Part shown: positions 54,233-64,000 of the stretch, piece by piece
How positions within the stretch are numbered: the stretch's first letter is position 1
Layout of the letters: the number at the start of each line of letters is the position of its first letter
Assembly (NCBI GenBank): GCA_963682055.1
Contig: OY821746.1
Location: forward strand, 16,233,992 to 16,297,991
Direction: 5' to 3'
Length of the DNA: 64,000 nucleotides
Source: Primula veris
Lineage: Eukaryota; Streptophyta; Magnoliopsida; Ericales; Primulaceae
Program-made: the position numbers and the translations under genes
Notes under the pieces: model-generated
Database searches by the model: none
Seen by the model: only the letters and a program-made list of their open reading frames with translations
What the model was told of the DNA's origin: nothing

Positions 54233-57200
54233 CTACGGGTAGTACTTCCTTAGGTTGTTGACGTTCCAAGGTCGGTCCACCGGGACGTCGTTGGGAAGAC
54301 GACCCAACAGGTAGGCCCCGTTCCCTACCGCACCGAGGATTCGATAGGGGCCTTCCCAATTGGGGCCTAGCTTGCCGTCGGACTGTATCCTGGTGTTGTT
54401 GTTTACTTTTCGTAACACGAGGTCTTCGTCTTGGAAACGTCTGGCGTTCACTCTTTTGTTATAAGAACGCCCCAGCTCGTTTTTATATTCGGTGTTACGG
54501 ATGGCCGCAACCTCCCTTCTTTCTTCGGCGTAGTCCAGCTCTAGCCCCATCATCTTTTCATTAAGCCCGTTTTCCACCATATCCGTCCTCAGAGAAGGAA
54601 GCCCGATTTCTAACGGGATGATGGCTTCCATTCCGTAAGTGAGGCTATAGGGTGTCTGTTGAGTGCCCCGTCTTCTCGTCGTTCGGTAGGCCCAAAGGAC
54701 GTGATGCAGCTCTGCAGCCCATCGCCCTTTGGACTCGTCTAGCCTCTTCTTGATTCCGTCGAGCACGGTCTTGTTTGATACCTCGGCTTGTCCGTTGCAT
54801 TGGGGGTACGATGGGGTCGAATAGTAGTTCTTGATGTGATACTTTGCATACATCGCTTTTAATTTGACCCCGGTGAACTGTCCCCCATTGTCCGCGACGA
54901 TTGAGTAGGGGATTCCGAATCTGGTGATCACGTCTCTCCAGAGGAAACGTATCACTTCGGCCTCTGTGATCTTTGCTAAGGCCACGGCCTCCACCCACTT
55001 TGAGAAGTAATCGGTGACCATGAGGAGGAACTTCTTTCCCCCCGGGGCCACGGGGAATGGTCCGACGATATCCATGCCCCACTGTGCAAAGGGCCAGGGC
55101 GAGGTTACGCTGCTCATTTTTTGCGCCGGGGCATGGGGTATGGGTGCGTACTTCTGACACTTCTCGCACCTGAGTACGAAAGCCTTGGCGTCCTTCTGCA
55201 TGAGGGGCCACCAATACCCGTGGGTCAAGGCTCGGTTGGCCAGCGATCTGCCCCCGGTATGGCTCCCACACGTTCCTTCGTGAATTTCCTCCATGACCCT
55301 CATTACCATGTTAGGGTGGACGCAGAGTAAGTAGGGGCCAGAGAACGATCTTTTATAGAGCTTGTCGTTGGGAGCTATCCAGAATCCCAGTGCCGTTCTT
55401 CTTATTTTCTCGGCCTCTTTCTTGTCATTGGGAAGATCACCGGAGCGATGGTATTCGATTATGGGGTCCATCCAGCTTGGTTCCGGCGGGAGGTCAGTCA
55501 CCATGTTAATTGTTGCCCTAGCCTCGATGCTAGGCGAAGGGATGTATTCTATGGTGATGACTCTCTCTTTTTTATCACTCATGACCGAGGCTAGGGTCGC
55601 TAGTGCATCGGCGTGGGTGTTCTTGTTTCTATTGATGTTGACGATTTCTTGACATTCAAAGCTTTGGAGTATTCCGGAAGCGATAGCCACGTAGCTGGCC
55701 ATCCTGTCGTCCTTCGTCTGAAATTCACCACTGATCTGGCTGCTGACCAATTGAGAGTCCGTATGCACCAGTATCTTTTTGATTCCGAGGCTTCGGGCCA
55801 TTTTTAAGCCGGCGATAACGGCCTCATATTCGGCCTCGTTATTGGTGGCTCTGAAGCCAAGTTGGATTGACTTCTCGATCACATCCCCTTGTGGAGATCG
55901 GAGTACGACGCCGAGGCCGGACCCTTTCTTATTGGCGGCTCCATCCGCGTGCAAGGTCCATGTCTCGGGGGCACAACCTGTGATGTCGGGGCATTGAGTC
56001 GTCCCAGTGAATTCTGCCACGAAGTCGGCCAGGGCCTGTCCCTTGACGGACGTTCGGGCGTATAGCTGATGTCGTAGGCGTTCAAGTGGCAGGCCCACTT
56101 CATCATTCGTCGAGAGAGATCCCCCTTTTGGAGTATTTCTCGCACAGGCTGGTCAGTATAGACCACAATGCTGTGTGCAGAGAAATAGTGAGCAAGTTTT
56201 CGTGAGGCCACGACGAGGGCTAGGACGAGTTTTTCCAAAGGCGTATACCTAGCCTCGGCATCGAGGAGAGTTTTGCTCACGTAATAGATAGGTCTTTGCT
56301 CCCTGTCGAGTTCCTTGATGAGGACGGCGCTGACGGCTATCTCGGACACGGCGAGGTATAGGGTAAGGACATCGCCTGGGTCCGGCTTCGTTAGAAGAGG
56401 CGGACTTCCGAGATAGTCAGCCAGCTCGGTAAACGCACGCCGGCATTCATCGGTCCATTCGAATTTCTTCTGAGCTTTCAAGGCCGTAAAGAATGGCTTG
56501 CATCGATCCCCGAACCGGGCAATAAATCGGTTGAGGGCGGCAGCCATTCCGGCTAGCTTTTGTATGTCCCTTCTCTTCTCAGGTGTTTTCAAATTTTTCA
56601 AGGCAGAGATCTGGGACGGGTTCGCTTCGATGCCGCGGTGGGTCACCATGAACCCCAGGAATTTGCCGGCGCCTACCCCGAAGGCACATTTAGAGGCGTT
56701 CAGCTTCAGGTCATGCCTTCGTATTGTTTCGAACACCTCTCTTAGGTCGGATAGGTGGTCCCTCTCCTGGGTGCTTTTTACCACCATGTCGTCAATATAG
56801 ACCTCCATGGTTCGGCCTATGTTCTTAGAGAATATCTTGGTAACCATTCTCTGATAGGTCGCCCCGGCGTTCTTGAGTCCGAAGGGCATCACTTTGTAGC
56901 AGTAATTTCCCCTTGGGGTGATGAAGGCAGTTTTTTCTTGGTCGGCCTCCGACATAGGTATTTGATGGTAGCCGGAGCAGGCGTCCAGGAAGCTCATTCT
57001 GGCGGCCCCGGCCGTAGAGTCCACTATTTGATCGATTTTGGGCAAGGGGAAAGGATCCTTTGGACAGGCCTTGTTGAGGCTCGTATAATCGATGCACACC
57101 CTCAACTTTCCGTTCTTTTTGGGGACCACTACGGGATTGGCGAGCCATCTGGGGTAATAAATCTCCCTGATGGCCCCGGCCAGAAGAAGCTTCTCTACTT

Positions 57201-59811
57201 CCTCGTTTATGGCATCGGCATGCTCTGGACTGACGCGGCGCCCCTTTTGCATCACGGGCTTGGCATCCGGGTTGACGTTAAGTTGGTGGCAAGCGAGGTC
57301 GGAACTGATGCCTGGCATCTCGCTTGGACCCCATGCAAAATTGTCGAGGTGTTGGAGAAGGAGTTCGACGAGGTCGGTGACCTCAGGTTTGGTAAGCTTT
57401 GCTCCCACCATAAAAAAGTGGTCCTCGTCATGCCCCGGGATTTGGATTTTCAGCAGTTCCTCCTCCACCTTGTCTTCGGCCTCAGGCCCCATCTTTTTGT
57501 TTAGTTCCCTCAGCAGCTTAGGGTCCTCTGCCTCGATGTTCATGGCACTTTGGGCCGGCACCATCTTTTTTCCGGAATACACGGCCATGGCACAGCTGCG
57601 TGAGACTTTCTGATTTCCTGAGATGGTTTCCACACCAGAATCAGTTGGATACTTAACCTTTTGGTGTAAGGTGGAGGAGATTCCATCAATTCTATGGAGC
57701 CACGGGCGCCCCAATATCACGTTGTAAACAGAAGGGACATTCACCACCGTGAACTCCACGCCCATAACTTTCGTACCAGTTTTTACGGGCAAGGTTATGT
57801 TTCCTTTGGGCCGGACCGCCTCCGAGTTGAATCCGTACAGGGGAGGGACGTCGGTCTCCAACTGTTCCTCTTTGAGTCCCATCTTTCGAAAGAGGTCTTC
57901 AAAGAGTATATTGACCGACGCTCCTTGATCAACGAGGATCCGTCCTACTACGCATAGGCCTATCTGTGCCGAGATAACGAGGGCATCAGTGTGGGGCACG
58001 TCCACCCCCACCAGGTCGAAGTCAGTGAAGCTTACATCCGGCTTGGAATTGCGCTTATACTTTTTCCGAGGGCTTGAGCTTTCTGCGAGGCAGACGTACT
58101 GCTTCATCAATGCTTCCCGTGCTGAGGTTCTTTCTGCCCCATTCTGGATTGACCTTTTGGGCCCAGAGTGAATGACATGACAGATCATCACCGGTGGGGG
58201 GAGGTCCCGCTGCCTCTCATCAACCCCTTCTCCATCTCGGTCGGATTCTCTTCGTGATTTGACATATTTATCCATTAGGCCATCCCGGACCCATCCCTCG
58301 AGCCTGGCCTTCAGACCATGGCACTCGGTGGTATGATGGCCGCGACCCCTGTGGTATTCACAGATTTTGTCGTTAGGCCCTGGGGCCGGCTCGTTCCATA
58401 GTGGGAGAGGCCAAGAGAAGAAAGGCTCGTTCTCAATCTTGTTAAGAAGGTCGACAAGAGGTAGGCGAAAGGTGGTGGAATAGGCAGCGCCCGACCCCGA
58501 GGCGACAGGGGCTTGACGCCCCGGTCGGGGGTCCTCTTTTCTTCTTTTAGGGGCCGGTTGCGGGTTTCTTCCCGTTCGTGGCCTCTCCATCCTTTCCGCT
58601 ATGGGCCGGTTTCTTCGAGGGCTCGTTGCGACAAACCGATCCCTTGGCTGGTCGATAAGGGCTACTGAACGTGTTGCCCCAGCTGACCTCATGTCCTTCT
58701 CTATGTCGATATGCTGTTTTATGAGGGACCTCAGTTGAGGAACAGAGTTGGGGGGGGTCGCGATCATCTCGTTTCGGATCCTGCTCCCAACTACCATGTT
58801 TTGCCTAAAGGCAGCTATGGCGGTGGAGTCGGGACAGTCCGCACATTCGGCATGCTTCAACCAAAACCGACTATCATAATTCTCGAGGGTCTCTTTAGAT
58901 TGGACCCTCACTTGATAGAGTTGCTCCGGCTGGGCAGCTCTCTCTTTCAAGTTTATGAACCGGTGTGCAAAGTCATAAGCTAGGTCGTCCCAACAGTGGA
59001 TAGAATTGACGGGCAGGGACTGGAACCACTTACTAGCGAGCCTTCCCAGGCTGGCGGGAAAGCACCTGCACATTAATTGGTCAAGGTGTGACCAATGGTT
59101 CATCTGGTATCGGTAGTGTCGGAGATGAGCCTCCGGATCAGAGTCCGCGTTGAAGGTTTGGAGGATAGGGGCGATAAAGTTCCGGGGGGGGATACTGTAT
59201 TCAATTTCGTCCGAGAACGGGGTGCTGCGGGTCGAGGCCACGATTTTCAACGCTGCCTCACCAGCTGCATCGTGCCGTCCGCGTCGGCCACGTCTCCGTG
59301 TCCGAGGTGGCTTATCGGTTCGGGCGTGACTAGATTCCGGCCGTGAGTCCCGACTACCATCCTGCCAACGGAGCCGAGAATGTATACTCCGCTCGTTATC
59401 GCGGCGAGAATTTCCTTCCTGGGAGTGCTCCGACTCCGCACCCCTAGCCGGCTCCCTGGGAGTCTCTAGGGGGGGTCGTCGGAGGGGTCCCAACCTGGAC
59501 ATCACGCTTTTAACGGGGACGGGAACCGATTTGTCTTGGCTCGCGCCTTGAGCGGGCTCGAGTTCCGGCTCCATCAGCGAGGCTATCAAGGCTTTCTGGG
59601 CCGCAAGGGCGACGAGCTCTTTTTGGTGGATATCGATCATCATCTCTGTCAGCTCGGTCCGCGATCGGGGTGCGGGAGCTGTTGCGGTCAAGAGAACGGG
59701 CTCCCTGGTAGATGCGGTCCTAGGGGTCTCATCAAAAGAAAGCGTTCTCGGCATCCCAAGAACGTGGGGGGGTCGAGACGATGGAGTGTCAAATCGGTTA
59801 TTGCCAGACAT
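54233..59811 (-). pseudogene. Tat-type Gypsy gag-pol, right arm (one frameshift)
   Basis: The minus-strand ATG at 59811 opens a 1310-codon frame to 55879. It covers Gag, protease (VDQGASVNILF), reverse transcriptase (YIDDMVV) and the first RNase H. A one-base loss at about 56050-56056, between the two RNase H domains, moves the rest into the frame ending at 54233. That part holds the second RNase H, the integrase and a C-terminal segment. Unlike the left arm, Gag has no stop or C-run expansion. Each arm is therefore broken at a different place. Confidence 0.9.
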
Positions 59812-59872
59812 GTTTCCTTTAAGGACGGGGAGTCGAAGCTTACGCGTTCAGTTTCCCACAGACGGCGCCAAT

Positions 59873-60462
59873 TGGCGAGCCTGCGCAAGAAACAAACAGG
59901 GGCCCGGGGTTGGTACCAGGTTTTCCCTCTCCAACGATCAAGTCAGTATCGGTGTTAGCTGAAAGTAGGAATATAATTAAGGATGAGGGACCGGGCCGGT
60001 TACAGGTCGTTGTATCGAGTGGTACAGATAGTGTTCAGGGGGTCCGGGTTGTTTAAGCTTTATCTCTCCTCTCTGTCTTTGTGTGTCTCCCTTCTAAGTG
60101 GTATTAGTGGGGGTATTTATAGTGTGATCAGAGGCGTATTAGCCCTTGGATCACTGTACTGTAAGATGTTGATCCAACGGCGTCAGAGTCATTTATGACT
60201 CTGACAAGGGTACTGTCCTTTCCCGGGGCCCACAGGAGGTGTCCTGTGATTGGGCCACGTCGGTGAAACGTCAGGAGGGTCCCCCAAGGGAGCAGCAGCA
60301 TTAATTGGGGAAGCGTACTCGACACGCTTCTTTGGGCCGGCCTCAGCACGGCTCGGCCCTCCCAATCCGGGGCGTCGCATCATTCAGGGTTGATGAGGCC
60401 CGGACGGCCCGCTTTGGGGGCGTTATTGCCCCGGACGAGGGGATGCTGACATTCCCTCGCCA
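59873..60462 (-). repeat. LTR of right Tat arm
   Basis: 590 bases, minus-strand orientation, outer end TGGCGAGGGAATG (reading inward) and inner end CTCGCCA, then the primer-binding site at about 59853-59870. It lacks about 96 bases found in the left LTR, and the adjoining U5 bases differ at several positions. A TATA box lies at about 60116. Confidence 0.85.
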
Positions 60463-60635
60463 TAGACGACTGAGACCTGCCATTATAGTTAGACCCGTGA
60501 GACCCGCCATTAGGGTTAGATGACTGAGACCCGCCATTAAGGTTAGACGACTGCGACCCACCATTATAGTTAGACCTGTGAGACCCGCCATTAGGGTTAG
60601 ACCCGTGAGACCCTTCATTAGGGTTAGACCTCCTG
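60463..60635 (+). repeat. 27-bp minisatellite at the right edge of the palindrome
   Basis: About six units of the form GTGAGACCCGCCATTAGGGT plus TAGACCC. The bases left of the palindrome (41049-41062, AGACGACATGAGACC) resemble the unit AGACGACTGAGACC at 60464-60477, so the insertion site was probably within or at the edge of this array. Confidence 0.85.
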
Positions 60636-60639
60636 TAAA

Positions 60640-61420
60640 AAAAACAAATTGAAAAATTAGAAAAATTGCTTTTATTAACAATTCTCTTTTATTTTTTTTA
60701 GAAAAATATATAATGAAGAATTAAAGAATTGTATGTTCATTTTTTTTTCAAGAAACATCACAAAAAATAACTAAATAAAGTTACATAAAAAAAAGGAACT
60801 AAAGTTGCTTACGCGTACACGAGGGTAAAGAGAATTCAGGTTCATCAATCTTTCTCTTGAAATAAAGAAAAACTAATTTAGTTGCAAACCACACCATTAC
60901 CATGTATCGCTAATTTAACAATAAATAAATGCTTGTGCAAACTCTCTCAATGATTCAAAGAGAATAAAATATTGATGTTACAAAAAGCAATCAGGTCAAC
61001 ATATACTTATCTTGAGAAAACATAAAAGCGAAATGGTGAATCATTCATGTTCCAACATATACACTGATACTGTGATAGTAGTGATACACACCAATGTAAC
61101 AATATTAGAAATCATTAAGAGATTGAAAGAAATGAATTTTTAATCACCGTTGACAAATATAACAACTGGTTTGGTTTCAAAATCCACACTTACGATATTG
61201 CATGGCAAGGCCCGTCGCGATCGTTTTGTTATCCTGGAACATAAGTTGTGCCTAATCTTGACTACTTAGTTGGAAAACTCATTATTAAAAAAAAAAAATT
61301 AGGGTAAAATTTGACTCTAAATGGCTTTCCGGTTCACAAACCTTATAATTTCCGTCTACTTTTTAGATAGAAAATGCTAAGCTAATTCGGAATTATAAAC
61401 TACCTACAGTCCAGCTTATA
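60640..61420. other. intergenic stretch, nothing recognised
   Basis: AT-rich DNA with homopolymer runs and no supported gene or repeat boundary. Confidence 0.45.
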
Positions 61421-61421
61421 T

Positions 61422-61700
61422 CACTACAAGAAATATGACAGTTGGCAACAGAATTTTATGTCGCTATATGATATATTATGTTGACGTTTTGACGTTAGCA
61501 ACAGAATAGCAACAAAATGCAGTATGATACCGTTTGGCTTGTTGTTGATTTCAGCAACTGGATTAGCAACAAACTTTTATACCGGCAACATAATTCCAAC
61601 ACAAATTTTTATGTTGCTATTTAGAAGAAAAAGTGCAACATCATTTGCAACAAGAAAATAGTGTGACAAATCTGTTACTAACTATTTAAATATAAAAATA
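61422..61700. mobile_element. possible CACTA element terminus
   Basis: CACTACAAGAAATATGAC is close to the terminal motif of plant CACTA transposons (CACTACAAGAAAA). It is followed by repeated GCAACA/TGTTGC subterminal motifs to about 61660. No matching right end (TTCTTGTAGTG) or 3-bp duplication was seen, so it may be a decayed or partial end. Confidence 0.4.
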
Positions 61701-62130
61701 ATATAAATGATGTTTTCTAATTTCTGTTGCTCAAGCTATTGAAATTTAATTATATTTTATAAATATTAAATTATAATAATTATTATATTTTAATTATTTA
61801 TTATAAAGAAAACAAAGAAGTACTTGGAATTTCAAAATGAACTTTAATCAAAATGGAGTATAATTTCACATAACGAACCACGAATAACTACACATAATTG
61901 TCGATTCAAATATTACAACAGGACTGAATACATTCCAAAACGCATATAGCCATAGCTAGGTACCAACAATTGAAGATAAAAGCGAAATACCAATCATACT
62001 TATTCTTAGTTCATCGGAGTTATTCACAAACATCTAGTCACCTCGATATTGAAATGGCAGCTTCTTCGCAAGGAAGCTAGAGACTGAAGTTTTCATTGCT
62101 TTGCGGTCTGAAACAATCAAAGGTTGCCTG

Positions 62131-63750
62131 CTAAAGTCTTGCAAATGCTTCGAGAAACTTATTGACACAATAATTTGATGCAATGAGACTCAGAGATTTT
62201 GTTGATGAAGGACGAGCTTTGTGATCATCATTCTTAGACGTATCCTTGCTTATATTAGCAAAACGACAACCTTCAAATATATAAACATCGTCAATGGGAA
62301 CAGAAATCAAAAGACAAGTTAGGCACACAACAATAAAATGCTACTCAGTTTAACATTTACTACAACAACTTTAATAAACGTCGAAGCAGTACATATGTTC
62401 AAAAAGATTCCAATCAATTAAATTTAGACATGATATCATAATGATAAAAACCACACAAATATCACTTTAACAAAATCAAACTGTTAGAACAAAACATTAC
62501 ATTGGCTCTTCTTTATTGAAGAAAAAATAAAGTTTTATATAAGTCGCAACACCTGAAATGTAACAACATGAAACCAACAAGCTCTTACTATCCCTTTGTT
62601 CAGTTCTGTGCATTCTTAACAAAAGATGGTTATACTTGATGTTCTACTTCTTAGAATGTTATGATATAACATACTCTAATGCTTATATTCAGTTTGTCAT
62701 AAGAAAAAAAAAATGATATAACATAACAAAGGTTCATATTGGAATAGCTAAATATAGCAAAACCTTGATTTGTCTTCTAAGAATCAAAACATCATGTCGG
62801 TAGAGAGAACAGAAGTAATCGAAGATAAATGAAATTGTTTTTTCTTACATCGGTTGAAGCTGATTTTCAACGATAAAAGACCTTTAAAATGTCCTGCTAT
62901 GTGCAAGTTCAAAAAAATCTTTGCAAGTCGGATATACGACCACCATAACCACCATCATTGGCTGCAACTGAAATATCCACCAAGGAACGTTTTTATAAAG
63001 ATATCATCACTTAAATAAAAGAGATGAATCATCTGTTACTCGGAAGTTATGTATTCGTAAACTTGAATGTTGAGTACAACTGACATGAAAGAAAAGAGAA
63101 CAGACAAAAAGAGCAACCAAACTTTCTAAACAAATACTGTTAACATTTTTTGTTCTTGATCTATATCATGATATAAAGCCACTTTCAAGCTCTTGAATTA
63201 TCCACTAACCTAAAAAGACTACCAACATTCAAAGAAACGGCCTATATGTGTAGTCTTTCATAAAAAACAGATTTGCATAAAAAGTTTCAAAAAGCATTAA
63301 CTTCTTAATAGAGGAGAAAAGAAATCTAAAATGGAATTACACATTTAGCTTACAAATAAAGGAAAAGAGTATATAATTGGATACAAAAAGATCTTCTCTA
63401 TCATTGAAAACAAGTAATATAAAATATGTATTTCTTCTAACATTAAAAAAGAATACATGTATGGATTGAGATATAATTTATTGTTGGACATCAAAGAAAA
63501 GTAGATATTCATACATAACATATGAGTACAGATTTTGGGGATAATTACTCTACATCAAAATGCAAGCACAAATAAGTCTCTCTCTAAACATACATACATG
63601 ATATATAACCACTCTACACAAGTACAGTTGCATAAACACATAATTAAATTTTGGGAACAATACCAACCAACAGACTGTAAAGTTTTAAAATTAAAGATTT
63701 AAGACAGAAAAACAGTTTCAGAAAATGATATGCACACACAAAATGATGTA

Positions 63751-63793
<43 letters not shown>

Positions 63794-63889
63794 AAGATAA
63801 TCAAATGTATGGAAGAAGATGGGTTGATGTGATTGTGATAGAGGTACGAATAATTGAGGGGAGAGCTTAGTTGACATAGAGAGAACCAT
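62131..63889 (-). pseudogene. possible minus-strand gene pieces, unrecognised
   Basis: Weak hints of a minus-strand gene. A leader with a (TC)n tract and an ATG at 63889 (MVLSMSTKLSPQLF, then a possible donor at 63846). An acceptor-like ATTTCAG near 62971 is followed by AANDGGYGGRISDLQRFF and a stop. An open frame lies at 62131-62328. No family was recognised and the pieces were not shown to join. It could be an active gene with small exons, a non-coding RNA or chance. Confidence 0.2.
63750..63794 (+). repeat. (AT)n(AG)n microsatellite
   Basis: About ten AT dinucleotides followed by about twelve AG dinucleotides. Read on the minus strand it is a CT tract like the one in the host gene leader. 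Confidence 0.9.
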
Positions 63890-64000
63890 ATCTCTACGGT
63901 TTTAGAGCTGTGTCTGTGGAGTGTGTTTTTGTGTTTTGTGTTTATTATTTAGAAAAACTCAAAAACAGTGTGTGTGGGAAAAAGGCGGAAAAGCTAATTG

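Larger units (their letters stand above)
41063..60462. repeat. 19.4-kb inverted repeat of two Tat-type Gypsy arms
   Basis: The left arm (41063-50789) and right arm (50818-60462) are mirror images across a 28-bp spacer at 50790-50817. The order from outside to centre is LTR, gag-pol, 76-bp minisatellite, antisense aORF. Mirror coordinates hold closely: aORF starts at 50763 and 50844, gag-pol stops at 47362 and 54233. The arms differ at about 1-2% of bases in compared stretches, with indels (about 96 bp in the LTR, 9 bp in the aORF). Neither arm has a 3' LTR. Confidence 0.93.

Noticed and set aside
41063..60462. The palindrome as a sequencing hairpin artefact
   Set aside because: Arms differ by scattered substitutions, a 96-bp LTR indel, a 9-bp in-frame insertion and different frame breaks. 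A read-through artefact should give matching arms. It is not fully excluded without reads.
60480..60630. TTAGGGTTAG motifs resembling telomere repeats
   Set aside because: They are part of a 27-bp unit with unrelated bases, so this is a minisatellite and not a telomeric tract.

Overview
This window is plant nuclear DNA, almost certainly from a eudicot. It has intron-containing host gene structure, plant-type telomeric CCCTAAA repeats at its first bases, FAR1-type MULE, Copia and Tat-lineage Gypsy elements, and several MITEs. Most of it is mobile DNA. Only one host gene is clearly intact. Nothing looks bacterial or organellar.

Layout. 1-4616: a MULE DNA transposon whose 898-aa transposase carries a C-terminal OTU cysteine-protease domain, flanked on both sides by ACCGTA...TACGGT palindromes and possibly subtelomeric. 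5573-6353: a pogo/Lemi1-like MITE with TA duplications. 7884-19469: a host gene of the plant coiled-coil family At5g41620/At1g50660 (three exons, about 628 aa). Its 8.8-kb first intron holds degenerate tandem repeats, a 4.6-kb Copia element with a 5-bp target duplication, and a 711-bp hAT MITE with an 8-bp duplication.

19651-39970: an old tandem duplication of the gene's downstream flank. On the minus strand it contains fragments of an OTU1/YOD1-type deubiquitinase pseudogene (first, second and last exons recognisable; the last exon is present in both copies). Copy 1 carries a truncated Copia and a Stowaway-like MITE. Copy 2 is split by a 10.5-kb nest, in which an older Copia (28269-38742) holds a younger Copia (33330-38395).

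41063-60462: the most striking structure, a 19.4-kb inverted repeat. Each 9.7-kb arm is a Tat-type Gypsy element in the order LTR, gag-pol with two RNase H domains, 76-bp minisatellite, antisense three-exon aORF. The arms meet tail to tail about 20 bp upstream of the two aORF start codons, around position 50803, with no 3' LTR in either arm. They differ by roughly 1-2% in the stretches compared, plus indels including about 96 bp in the LTR, so this is not a trivial read-through hairpin. A transcript crossing the axis could fold into a very long hairpin.

60463-64000: a 27-bp minisatellite, a possible CACTA terminus and AT-rich DNA with weak hints of another minus-strand gene at the right edge. 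The transposon proteins do not form a common pathway with the host gene. The main links are structural: insertion into introns, nesting, duplication and inversion.
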